Source: CAXBCP01 sp963974055
Lineage (GTDB): Bacteria; Pseudomonadota; Alphaproteobacteria; MPNO01; UBA830
Length of the DNA: 64,000 nucleotides
Direction: 5' to 3'
Assembly: GCA_963974055.1 (NCBI GenBank)
Contig: CAXBCP010000004.1
Location: 148,921-212,920 of the forward strand
Shown: positions 16,324 to 24,943 of the stretch, piece by piece
Layout of the letters: each line of letters opens with the position of its first letter
Numbering within the stretch: the first letter of the stretch is position 1
The notes under the pieces: model-generated
The model's input: only the letters and a program-made list of their open reading frames with translations
Databases searched by the model: none
Told to the model about the DNA's origin: nothing
Made by a program: the position numbers and the translations under genes

Positions 16324-17316
16324 ATGCACGCTGTCGTGCTCGATGAATATGGCTCGCTCGACAATCTGTCGTGGCGCGAATTTCCCGACCCGGTTCCCGG
16401 ACCGGAAGACATTATCGTCGATGTCCGCGCGACGGCGGTGAACTATGTCGATCTGGTCATGATCAGCGGCACTTACCAGTTCAAGCCCGACCCGCCTTTC
16501 GTCCCCGGGAAAGGCCCTGCCGGCATCGTCAAGGCTGTCGGCGACAAGGTGACCGGCTTCGCCCCGGGCGACCGCGTGCTCGCGATGGCGGAGCAGGGCG
16601 GGTATGCCGAACTGACGCCGATCCACCAGAACAACTGCTATCGCCTGCCGGACTCTCTGTCTTTTGCGGATGCCGCGTCGATGGCGCTTGTTTACGACAC
16701 CGCGTGGTTTTCGCTGGTCGAACGGGGGCGTTTCCAGGCCGGCGAAACCGTTCTCGTGCTCGGCGCGTCCGGCGGGGTCGGCCTGGCGGCGCTTCAGCTG
16801 GTCCGGGCGCTTGGCGGCACAGCCCTTGCGGGGATCGCCAATCCGGACAAAGCCGATCTGGTGCGCGATGCCGGCGCGACGGCGATCGTCGATCTCGCCG
16901 CCGACAACCTGCGGGACAGCCTGCGCGATCAGGTCTTTGCCGTCACCGACGGGCGCGGCGCCGATGTGGTTATCGACCCCCTCGGCGACGATATATTCGA
17001 CGCGGCGCTGCGCGCGGTCGCGTGGTGCGGCCGGATGGTCGTGATCGGCTTCGCCGCCGGGCGGATTCCGTCGCTGAAGGCGAATTACCTGCTGGTCAAG
17101 AATATCGATGTCGGCGGGTTGCAGATCAGCGACTATCGCCGCCGCCGCCCCGACCTGACGGCGAAATGTTTCGCCCAGATTTTCGAGCTGTACGAGGCCG
17201 GAAAGATATCGGCACTGCCGACCGTAACGCTGCCGATCGAACGCTTCGCCGAAGGTTTGCAGGACGTGCAGGACCGCAACGTGCGCGGCCGGATCGTGCT
17301 GACCCAGGACGGGTAA
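16324..17316 (+). CDS. NADPH:quinone oxidoreductase-like MDR protein
   Basis: 330 aa, zinc-independent MDR enzyme. The GroES-like N-terminal domain has PGKGPAGIV, and the Rossmann loop is LGASGGVGLAALQL starting near residue 146. ATG 16324 has GGAGG upstream. It is the last gene of the PyrK-like operon (32 bases after the ligase) and converges on the DUF1194 gene. Quinone oxidoreductase homologues often reduce enoyl-CoA or enone groups, which would fit a reductive catabolic route through CoA thioesters. That pathway role is inferred. Confidence 0.83.
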   Translation: MHAVVLDEYGSLDNLSWREFPDPVPGPEDIIVDVRATAVNYVDLVMISGTYQFKPDPPFVPGKGPAGIVKAVGDKVTGFAPGDRVLAMAEQGGYAELTPIHQNNCYRLPDSLSFADAASMALVYDTAWFSLVERGRFQAGETVLVLGASGGVGLAALQLVRALGGTALAGIANPDKADLVRDAGATAIVDLAADNLRDSLRDQVFAVTDGRGADVVIDPLGDDIFDAALRAVAWCGRMVVIGFAAGRIPSLKANYLLVKNIDVGGLQISDYRRRRPDLTAKCFAQIFELYEAGKISALPTVTLPIERFAEGLQDVQDRNVRGRIVLTQDG

Positions 17317-17328
17317 TCGCGAAATCGC

Positions 17329-18168
17329 TCAGGTGTCGTCGTCCGCCCAGTAGCCGTCGCGCATGCGCTCGCCGATATCGCAGCCTTTTGCATAGGTATA
17401 GCCGTTCGGCGACGGCCGGATGTTCGGTGTCGCCGTGACCTGCGCGCGAATGAACCCGGTCCGGCGCGGCGGGGACAGGTCCGAAATTTCCAGTACCAGT
17501 TTCCGGCGTATCGCGCGGGCGAAATCCTTGAAATCCCGCGCCACCACCAGAAACGCGCCCGGACCGCCGATCACGCAGCCGCGGTAGTAATTGTCGAGGT
17601 CGGGCAGGCTATAGCGGCTGAACCCGGCGTCGCGGTCGTTTATGATCGGCAGGCCGTTGATCGTAATCCGTCTGCCGATCGTTTCGTCGCGCACCGCGTC
17701 CACGCCCCGGCCTGCATTATTGGGCCCGTCGCCCGATACGTCGATCACACGCCGCGTGCCTTCGATGTCGTTTGTCTCGATCAGGTTGCGCGCCTGTTCC
17801 AGGGCATCGCTGATCGACGTGCGGCGCCCGAATGTGAGCGGTGCGTTCAGGAGCGTGTCGGCAAAGGCATAGGCGCTGTCCCGGTCGCGGACAATCCGCC
17901 AGTCGATCAGCAGTTTGTTCCAGTCGCGGCTGGAATAGTCGATATAGGCGACGGCGATGCGTTGCAGCACGCCGGACTGAATGGCATCGATGACCTGCTG
18001 GCTGCGGAAGGCGGCGGCAATTCCCTGGCGCTGAAGCCGCGCTTCGTCGCCGTCGATGCTGCGGGATACGTCGGTGGCGATCACCAGTTCCAGATCGACA
18101 TATTCCTTCGCCATGGCGGGCGTGGAGGCGATTGATATGACGGCCAGTACCGAGAATAGCTGCTTCAT
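17329..18168 (-). CDS. DUF1194 von Willebrand-type protein, secreted
   Basis: 279 aa. A signal peptide is at residues 1-20 (MKQLFSVLAVISIASTPAMA, cut before KEYV). The mature protein starts with a VWA-like domain whose metal-ion site reads D33-V-S35-R-S37, the complete DxSxS signature. Domain features VIDVSGDGPNNAGRGVD and ITINGLPI are typical of DUF1194 proteins common in alphaproteobacteria. Function unknown; it probably acts in periplasmic protein binding. ATG 18168 is chosen because it places the signal peptide at the N-terminus; the reading frame is open further upstream. Confidence 0.85.
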   Translation of the reverse strand: MKQLFSVLAVISIASTPAMAKEYVDLELVIATDVSRSIDGDEARLQRQGIAAAFRSQQVIDAIQSGVLQRIAVAYIDYSSRDWNKLLIDWRIVRDRDSAYAFADTLLNAPLTFGRRTSISDALEQARNLIETNDIEGTRRVIDVSGDGPNNAGRGVDAVRDETIGRRITINGLPIINDRDAGFSRYSLPDLDNYYRGCVIGGPGAFLVVARDFKDFARAIRRKLVLEISDLSPPRRTGFIRAQVTATPNIRPSPNGYTYAKGCDIGERMRDGYWADDDT

Positions 18169-18326
18169 CACCGGTCCCCGTGGTCTGAGTGCGCAGTTTA
18201 CACGCTTTTCGCGATCTAATCCGCTGTGTTTCTGTCGCCCCTGCCAGCCGCCACTATCAATATGCCCGGCTTTTGCGGTAAAACGCGGCAGCGACAGACA
18301 AAAAGACCAAAACGGGAATTCCAGAT

Positions 18327-19856
18327 ATGAGCGACAAAGCGTCACCGGTATCCGCAAAAGCACAGAACGAACCGATCCAGGATCTACGGCAGTGGCTGGA
18401 AGCCGTGGAAGAGATCGACGAGCTGGTGCGGGTCAGCGAGCCCGTCAGCCGGGATCAGGAAATGAGCGCGATCGGTTATCTTTTGGCCAAGCAGCAGCCG
18501 TCCCCGACGGTCATGTTCGAAAAGACGGTCGGTTTCGATGAAGACGGTATCGGCGCCCGTCTGCTCTGGAACCTTGCCGGGCCGAGCCTGAAGCGCATTG
18601 CCATCACGCTCGGTGAATCGCCGGACATGTCGGCGACGGACCTGATCAAGAAGGTCAAGGTCAAGCTGACCAACCGTATCCCGCCGCGCGAAGTGGAATC
18701 GGTTGAAGCGCCGGTGTTCGAGAATACCCTGGTCGGCGACGATATCGATCTCGACCTCCTGCCGATTCCGATGCACTGGCCGCTGGATGGCGGGCGCTAC
18801 CCCGGTACGGCCGATTGCGTGATTACCCGCGATCCCGACAGCGGTTACCTGAATGTCGGTACCTACCGGATGATGCAGCAGGGCAAGCGTCACGCCGGGC
18901 TGTACCTGTCGCCGGGCAAGGACGCGCGCCTGCATATCGAAAAGGCCTGGGAGCGCGGCGAATCGATCGAGGTCGCGGCGGCCTGGGGCGTCGATCCGAT
19001 CTTCATGCTTGTCGGATCGCAGGGTTTCCCGAAGAACATTTCCGAATACGAATTCATCGGCGGTATTCGCGACCAGGCGGTGTCCGTGGTGAAAGGCAAG
19101 ACGACGGACCTTCTGATCCCCGCCAATGCGGAACTGGTGATCGAAGGCGTGCTCAAGCCCGGCTCGATGAAGGGCGAAGGGCCGTTCGGCGAATTCACCG
19201 GGTATTACGGCAAGCCCGAAGGCGAAGCGCCGCTGGTGGAAATCACCGCGATGCATTTTCGCAACAAGCCGATCATGACCAACGCGCTGATGGCCGATTA
19301 CCCGTCCTGCGAACAGAGCGGGTTCTTCGCCATCATCCGGTCCGCCCGGGTGTGGAACGATTTCGACCGGCTCGGCATTCCGGGGATCGAAGGCGTCTAT
19401 TGTCATCCCGCTGCCGCCGGCGGCTGGGGCATGACGGTGATCAGCATGCAGCAGCTCTATGCCGGCCATGCCGCCCAGGTCCTGGCGCTGGCGGCGCAGG
19501 TGCCGGGCGGGGCCTATTACACCAAGTGGATTATCGTCGTCGACGAAGATGTGGACCCGTGCGATATGGACCAGGTGTTGTGGGCAATGGCCAGCCGCAG
19601 CAACCCGATCGACGATATCGATATTCTGCGCAACACGTGGAGCACGCAGCTCGATCCCGCCCAGTACCCGCCGGAAAACCGGCCCTATGGGTCGAAGGCG
19701 CTGATCAATGCGTGCAAGGATCACAAGAACCTGAAGAATTTCTCCAAGCGCACGATGCTCAGCAAGGAAATCTACGACAAGGTTTCTGCCGACTGGGAAC
19801 GTCTGGGTCTGCCGGGCGACGTGCCGAATGTGAAAAACTTCGAACCGGGAACCTGA
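18327..19856 (+). CDS. UbiD-family decarboxylase (second copy)
   Basis: 509 aa. UbiD marks: GEGPFGEFTGYYGKPEGEAP (metal and prFMN region) and IIVVDEDVDPCDMDQVLWAMASRSNP. It differs from the copy at 7608 in length and in the Glu of VVDEDVD, so the two probably have different substrates. It needs prenylated FMN from a UbiX encoded elsewhere. It stands alone on the plus strand between the divergent DUF1194 gene and the convergent Acr3 gene. The 158-base gap upstream should hold its promoter. It is likely a carboxylase/decarboxylase of aromatic or acrylic acids. Confidence 0.88.
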   Translation: MSDKASPVSAKAQNEPIQDLRQWLEAVEEIDELVRVSEPVSRDQEMSAIGYLLAKQQPSPTVMFEKTVGFDEDGIGARLLWNLAGPSLKRIAITLGESPDMSATDLIKKVKVKLTNRIPPREVESVEAPVFENTLVGDDIDLDLLPIPMHWPLDGGRYPGTADCVITRDPDSGYLNVGTYRMMQQGKRHAGLYLSPGKDARLHIEKAWERGESIEVAAAWGVDPIFMLVGSQGFPKNISEYEFIGGIRDQAVSVVKGKTTDLLIPANAELVIEGVLKPGSMKGEGPFGEFTGYYGKPEGEAPLVEITAMHFRNKPIMTNALMADYPSCEQSGFFAIIRSARVWNDFDRLGIPGIEGVYCHPAAAGGWGMTVISMQQLYAGHAAQVLALAAQVPGGAYYTKWIIVVDEDVDPCDMDQVLWAMASRSNPIDDIDILRNTWSTQLDPAQYPPENRPYGSKALINACKDHKNLKNFSKRTMLSKEIYDKVSADWERLGLPGDVPNVKNFEPGT

Positions 19857-19881
19857 CCGGTTCCTATAACGCTGGTATGCC

Positions 19882-20982
19882 TCAGCCGGCCGGAAACGCG
19901 TTGCGGGTCCGGTTGGCGAAGGCGACCAGCGACAGCATGACCGGCACCTCGACCAGCACGCCGACAACGGTGGCAAGCGCGGCGCCGGAATTCAGCCCGA
20001 AGACGCTGATGGCCACGGCGACGGCGAGTTCGAAGAAATTCGACGTGCCGATCAGCGCGCAGGGGGCGGCGACATTGAACGGCACCCGCCACGCCCACGC
20101 GGCCCCGTAGGCGATAAAGAAAATTCCGTAGGACTGGATGATCAGGGGGGCGGCGATCAGCGCAATCAGCAGCGGCCGGTCGAGAATGACATTGCCCTGA
20201 AACCCGAAGAGCAGCACCACCGTCGCGAGCAGACCGATAACGGAAAACGGCTTTATGCCGCCGACGAACCGGGCAACGGCTTTCTCGGCATCGTCGTTCC
20301 GGCGCGCATGCCGGACAAGCTGCCGCCGCGTGATATAGCCGGCAACCAGGGGAATCACGACATACAGCGCGACCGACAGCAGCAGGGTTTCCCACGGTAC
20401 CGCGATATCGGTCACGCCCAGCAGCAGCGCGACGATCGGCGCGAAGGCAAAGATCATGATGACGTCGTTGACCGAGACCTGCACCAGCGTATAGGTCGCA
20501 TCGCCCCGGGTAAGCTGCGACCAGACGAAAACCATTGCCGTGCAGGGCGCGGCGCCGAGCAGGATCAGCCCGCCGATATATTCCTGCGCGTCCTTCGGCG
20601 AAATCATGTCCGCGAACAGCACTTCGAAAAACAGGACCCCGAGCGCCGCCATCGTGAACGGTTTGATCAGCCAGTTGACGGCCAGGGTAATGACCAGCCC
20701 CTTTGGCCGGTCCCCGATATGGCGAATGCTCGCAAAATCGACATTCACCATCATGGGATAGACCATCGCCCAGATCAGGACCGCCACGACCAGATTGACC
20801 GAGGCATATTCCAGCCCGGCCAGCGTGCCGAAAATGCCGGGCGCGGAATTACCGAGCGCCACGCCTGCAACGATGCACAGGGCGACCCAGACGGACAGCC
20901 ATTTTTCGAAGAAACCGATTCCCCCGGCAGGTTGGTCGGCAGGCGTGTTCGGGCTGTCGGATGGAGACGATTCGTTGGTCAT
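19882..20982 (-). CDS. Acr3-type arsenite efflux transporter
   Basis: 366 aa with about ten hydrophobic segments. The signature GAAPCTAMVFVWSQLTRGD, with the essential C147, and TSNFFELAVAVA are typical of Acr3, which extrudes arsenite (and sometimes antimonite) across the inner membrane using the proton gradient. The first 25 residues are polar and variable. No arsR, arsC, arsH or acr2 gene is beside it. It lies 105 bases downstream of the Atm1-like exporter on the same strand. Confidence 0.9.
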   Translation of the reverse strand: MTNESSPSDSPNTPADQPAGGIGFFEKWLSVWVALCIVAGVALGNSAPGIFGTLAGLEYASVNLVVAVLIWAMVYPMMVNVDFASIRHIGDRPKGLVITLAVNWLIKPFTMAALGVLFFEVLFADMISPKDAQEYIGGLILLGAAPCTAMVFVWSQLTRGDATYTLVQVSVNDVIMIFAFAPIVALLLGVTDIAVPWETLLLSVALYVVIPLVAGYITRRQLVRHARRNDDAEKAVARFVGGIKPFSVIGLLATVVLLFGFQGNVILDRPLLIALIAAPLIIQSYGIFFIAYGAAWAWRVPFNVAAPCALIGTSNFFELAVAVAISVFGLNSGAALATVVGVLVEVPVMLSLVAFANRTRNAFPAG

Positions 20983-21087
20983 TTAACAGGGTCCGGGGCA
21001 GGGGCGCCGACAGGCGCGTTTGGTGGTGAAGCGGCGCTGGGTATTTCAGGTGTACCCGGCCGGTTTGTCACATTCATGACAAACAGC

Positions 21088-22971
21088 TTACTGCGCCGGG
21101 ATCGAATAGTCTTCGTCCGGCGGTTCCAGATCTTCGCCGTTTTCCGCCGTCGCGCTACCGTCGCCGGATTGCCGCTGCTGGCGGTTCCACAGCGCCGCAT
21201 AATGCCCGTCCAGTGCGAGAAGCTGCAGGTGCGATCCGCGTTCGCGAATCTCTCCCGCTTCGACAAACAGGATCTGGTCGGCATCGACGACGGTGGACAG
21301 GCGGTGGGCGATCACCACGGTGGTGGATCCTCTCGACACGTCGGTCAGGCTTTTCTGGATCGCCTGTTCGGTATGACTGTCGAGCGCCGACGTCGCTTCG
21401 TCGAACAGGAAAATCCGCGGGCGTTTCAGCACGGCGCGGGCAACCGCGACCCGCTGTTTCTCCCCGCCTGAAAGCTTCAGGCCGCGTTCTCCGACGACCG
21501 TGTCGAACCCGTCCGGCAACGAGGCGATAAAACCCGATATCTGCGCCATCCCGGCGGCTTCGATCACGTCGTCGCGGGTCGCGCCGGGCCGCCCGAAGGC
21601 GATGTTTTCGCCGATTTTTTCGTTGAACAGGACGGTGTCCTGCGGCACCACGCCGATGGCGGCGCGGACCGAGTGCTGGGTTGCGTTGCGGATATCGTGG
21701 CCGTCGATTTTCACGGTGCCGTCCGCCGGGTCGTAAAAGCGGAACAACAGGCGCCCGATGGTCGTTTTCCCGCCGCCGCTCGGCCCGACCAGTGCGAGCT
21801 TCCGGCCGGCTTCGACCTCGAAGCTGATGTTCTTCAGGATCGGCCGGCGCGGATCGTAGGCAAAGGACACGTTTTCGAACCGGATCGTGCCCCGCCCTTC
21901 GGGCAGGACCGGCGCGTCCGCCGCGTCGGTAACTTCCGGTTTTTCCTCGAAAATACGGACCATCTGTTCCAGGTCGATCAGCGCCTGCTTGATCGACCGG
22001 TACAGGTTCCCGAGCCGTTCGAGCGGACGGACGAGCTGCAGCAGGTAGGTATTGATCAGCACGAACGCGCCGATGGTCATCGCGCCCGACGCGACATCCA
22101 TACCGCCCAGAATTACGATCGCGCCGGCGCCGATGCCCAGCAGCGTCATCTGCGCGACGCCCAGCAGGCTGCGGAAAACAAGCGACCGCACGGTCAGGCG
22201 CTCCGCCTCCGCCAGTTCCCCGTCATAGCGGTCGGAAACGTATTGTTCGTTCCCGAAATACTTGACGGTCTCGTAGTTGATCAGGGTGTCGATTGCCTTG
22301 CCATGCGCCTCCGACGCCTTGATCACCGCGGGACGCTGGTAACGCCGCAGGATTTCCGAGCCGAAAACGACCGCGAACAGGAACAGCGAAAGCGTGGTTC
22401 CCATGATCAGCGCGAAATGTGCTTCGAACCGCGCCAGCACGACAGCGGTGATGATGACGATTTCGGTGATCAGCGGCGCGATGACGAAGACGAGGTTGAA
22501 TAACAGTTCCGCCGTCGCTTCGAGTCCGCGTTCCTGGACCCGGCTGAGCATTCCGGTGCGCCGGGACAGGTGATAGCGCAGCGACAACGTGTGCAGGTGA
22601 TCGAACACCGCGAGGCCGAGTCGCCGCCTTACGCGCTGTTCGAGAGGGCCGAACAGGATCCAACGAAGTTCGTTCAGCGCCCGCGAAAACCAGAATATGA
22701 AACCGTATCCCAGCAGCAGGGCGACCGGCGCGACCACAAACATCGATGTCCCGTCCGGTGTCAAACGGTCGATCGCGACCGCAAACAGCACCGGCAGCAG
22801 CGCGTTGAGAATAGCCGTCAGAAGAAGGATTGCGAATGACAGCACCACCCGCCAGCGCATACCCGGATCGTCGCTGGGCCAAAGATAGGGCATTACCGCG
22901 CCCATCGCCTTGAGGTCTGCCTTGTGTCCGGCTCGGATATCCGGCGCGACGGAGGGGAGAAAACGCGACAT
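21088..22971 (-). CDS. Atm1/HMT1-like ABC exporter (fused permease-ATPase)
   Basis: 627 aa half-transporter. The transmembrane domain is about residues 40-320, including NYETVKYFGNE (232-242), the hallmark of the Atm1/ABCB7 branch. The ATPase domain has Walker A GPSGGGKT (396-403), signature LSGGE (500-504) and Walker B IFLFDEA (520-526). Homologues export glutathione-linked persulfides, iron-sulfur precursors or heavy-metal conjugates. Next to Acr3 it may contribute to metal(loid) tolerance, but a housekeeping role is equally possible. It is transcribed divergently from the DinB-family gene. Confidence 0.86.
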   Translation of the reverse strand: MSRFLPSVAPDIRAGHKADLKAMGAVMPYLWPSDDPGMRWRVVLSFAILLLTAILNALLPVLFAVAIDRLTPDGTSMFVVAPVALLLGYGFIFWFSRALNELRWILFGPLEQRVRRRLGLAVFDHLHTLSLRYHLSRRTGMLSRVQERGLEATAELLFNLVFVIAPLITEIVIITAVVLARFEAHFALIMGTTLSLFLFAVVFGSEILRRYQRPAVIKASEAHGKAIDTLINYETVKYFGNEQYVSDRYDGELAEAERLTVRSLVFRSLLGVAQMTLLGIGAGAIVILGGMDVASGAMTIGAFVLINTYLLQLVRPLERLGNLYRSIKQALIDLEQMVRIFEEKPEVTDAADAPVLPEGRGTIRFENVSFAYDPRRPILKNISFEVEAGRKLALVGPSGGGKTTIGRLLFRFYDPADGTVKIDGHDIRNATQHSVRAAIGVVPQDTVLFNEKIGENIAFGRPGATRDDVIEAAGMAQISGFIASLPDGFDTVVGERGLKLSGGEKQRVAVARAVLKRPRIFLFDEATSALDSHTEQAIQKSLTDVSRGSTTVVIAHRLSTVVDADQILFVEAGEIRERGSHLQLLALDGHYAALWNRQQRQSGDGSATAENGEDLEPPDEDYSIPAQ

Positions 22972-23094
22972 TATGCTTAAGTGCTTTCGTGGCCGGTGCG
23001 TTACAGGAATAACAGTTGTCTGAGTATAAGTGATTCACGCATCGTGTGCGCCGTCGCTATGATTGTAAAAAACAGGGAACCGGAGGATACAGAA

Positions 23095-23619
23095 ATGGAT
23101 GCCCGTAAATATCTGCGCAGCCTGTTGGAGTACAATACCTGGGCCAATGCGGAACTCTACGCCAAGGTGCGCGAATTGCCGCCGGAAGAGGTCACGAAAA
23201 AACGCAAGACGCTGCTGGAATCCATCCATGTGAGCATGAATCACCTGCTGTCGGTCGATATGATGTGGCATGCCCATATGGAAAAGCGGCCGCACGGCAT
23301 CAGCCAGTTGCGCGCCGTTCAGCATGAGGACATGGACGATCTGTGGGAGGCCCGCCAGGAGATGGACAGGACGCTGCTCGCCTATCTCGACGGGCTGAGC
23401 GATGCCGACCTGGAAGAGGTTGTCGATTACGAGCTGATCGGCGGCAACAAGGGGTCCCTGTCGCGGGCGATGTGCCTGACCCACCTTGTGACCCATGGCA
23501 GCTATCATCGCGGCTGGATCGCCGACATGTTCGGCCAGGCCGAAAGCCCGCCGCCCATCATCGATATTCCGGTCTACGAGCGGGCCGTCAAGGCGAACAA
23601 TCTGAACCCGTTGCCCTGA
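23095..23619 (+). CDS. DinB-family putative metal-binding four-helix protein
   Basis: 174 aa. The probable metal triad is H50 (SMNHLL), H134 and H138 (THGSYHRGWIADM). Length and helical pattern fit the DinB/YfiT family, which includes mycothiol- and bacillithiol-dependent transferases and many unknowns. ATG 23095 has GGAGG 9 bases upstream and gives the typical opening KYLRSLLEYNTWANAELY. It is followed 17 bases later by an FAD hydroxylase gene, probably in one operon. DinB proteins near aromatic hydroxylases sometimes act as thiol-dependent isomerases (maleylpyruvate type), which is a possible but unproven role here. Confidence 0.82.
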   Translation: MDARKYLRSLLEYNTWANAELYAKVRELPPEEVTKKRKTLLESIHVSMNHLLSVDMMWHAHMEKRPHGISQLRAVQHEDMDDLWEARQEMDRTLLAYLDGLSDADLEEVVDYELIGGNKGSLSRAMCLTHLVTHGSYHRGWIADMFGQAESPPPIIDIPVYERAVKANNLNPLP

Positions 23620-23636
23620 AGACGGGAGTGGTTCAG

Positions 23637-24866
23637 ATGCGTACTCCCAAAGTCGCCGTCATTGGCGGGGGACTCGGCGGCGCCGCGGCGGCTCTTGCGT
23701 TGCACCGCCGGGGTGTTGAGGTCGAAATATACGAAAAGGCGCCGGAAATTTCCGAAATCGGCGCGGGACTGAATGTCAGCCCCAATGCGCTCAAAGCCCT
23801 GCGGTATCTCGGGGTCGAGGACGCCGCCGTCGAAATCGGCGTTCAGTCCGTCGAACAGGTTATCCGGAGCTTTCGCAGCGGCCGGGTGATTGCCCGCCCG
23901 AAGCGGGCCGGCGATATCGAAACCCGCTACGGCGCTTCCTTTCTGACCATTCACCGGGCCGATCTTCTGGACACGCTTCTGGCGCCGTTGCCGGAGGACA
24001 TGATCCATCTCGACGCCGCCTGTGCGGCCGTGGAAAGCGGGAAGGACGGCGCGGTCGTCACGTTCGAAGACGGACGCACCGTCGAGGCGGATGTCGTGAT
24101 CGGCGCCGACGGCATACATTCGGCGGTCCGCGACAGTCTGTTCGGCCGGATCGAGCCGCGGTTTACCGGCTGTATCTGCTGGCGCGGGCTGGTCCCGCGC
24201 GAGGCGTTGTCGGACCCGCGCTATGCCGAGGAAATGACGGCGTGGTGGGGCCCGCACGGCCATGTCGTGCATTACCCGGTGCGGCGCGGCGAACTCGTGA
24301 ATTTCGTCGCCCATTTCGACAGCGAGGGCTGGACCGAGGAATCCTGGCTCCATGAATGCGACCGGTCCGAATTGATGGAAACCTATGCCGGGTGGCACCG
24401 GGACCTGTTGACGCTCTTCGAGGCGAGCGAGAAATACTACAAATGGGCGCTATACGATCGCGACCCGCTCGAAAGCTGGACCGATGGCCGGGCGACGTTG
24501 CTGGGCGATTCGGCGCACCCGATGCTGCCTTATCTCGGGCAGGGCGCCTGCATGGCGATAGAGGACGCCTGCATCCTCGCGGAATCGATCGGCCGCGCGC
24601 CGGACGACCTGTCGGCGGCACTGGCGGACTACGAACGTCTCCGAAAGCCGCGGACGACCCGTGCCCAGTTGGGGTCGCGTTTCCGGGCAAAGCAAAATCA
24701 CCTGGTTTCGCCGTTCGCCCGTCTCAAACGCGATATCCGCATTGCCTATAACAGCCGCTTCGGCGCCGACAGCACGCCGGGCCAGGCCGCGGCCTTTTAC
24801 GAATACGATGTGGCGGCTGAAACCGGCTACCGGGTGCCTGCCGACCCCGCTGCCCTCCACGCGTGA
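23637..24866 (+). CDS. FAD-dependent aromatic hydroxylase (salicylate hydroxylase/NicC-like)
   Basis: 409-aa group A flavoprotein monooxygenase. The dinucleotide fold GGGLGG is at 10-15, the DG motif is VVIGADGIHSAVR, and the GD motif is LGDSAHPMLPYLGQGACMAIEDA. It would hydroxylate a ring carbon of an aromatic or pyridine acid using NAD(P)H and O2, possibly with loss of CO2 as in salicylate hydroxylase and 6-hydroxynicotinate 3-monooxygenase. Start ATG 23637 follows GGGAGTGG. The partner DinB protein lies immediately upstream. Substrate not assignable from sequence. Confidence 0.87.
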   Translation: MRTPKVAVIGGGLGGAAAALALHRRGVEVEIYEKAPEISEIGAGLNVSPNALKALRYLGVEDAAVEIGVQSVEQVIRSFRSGRVIARPKRAGDIETRYGASFLTIHRADLLDTLLAPLPEDMIHLDAACAAVESGKDGAVVTFEDGRTVEADVVIGADGIHSAVRDSLFGRIEPRFTGCICWRGLVPREALSDPRYAEEMTAWWGPHGHVVHYPVRRGELVNFVAHFDSEGWTEESWLHECDRSELMETYAGWHRDLLTLFEASEKYYKWALYDRDPLESWTDGRATLLGDSAHPMLPYLGQGACMAIEDACILAESIGRAPDDLSAALADYERLRKPRTTRAQLGSRFRAKQNHLVSPFARLKRDIRIAYNSRFGADSTPGQAAAFYEYDVAAETGYRVPADPAALHA

Positions 24867-24943
24867 GGTAGGTCCGCCGTTAACCTTTGATTAACCATGA
24901 CGCCATCAAGATGTAGGGGTTTGAGACATCGGAAGTGCATTCC

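Noticed and set aside
17329..18363. Longer start for the DUF1194 gene at 18363
   Set aside because: The upstream extension is not family-like; ATG 18168 gives a clean signal peptide.
23637..24866. 6-hydroxynicotinate 3-monooxygenase as a specific call
   Set aside because: The flavin monooxygenase resembles NicC and salicylate hydroxylases, but no 2,5-dihydroxypyridine dioxygenase or other nic genes are near, so only a family call is given.
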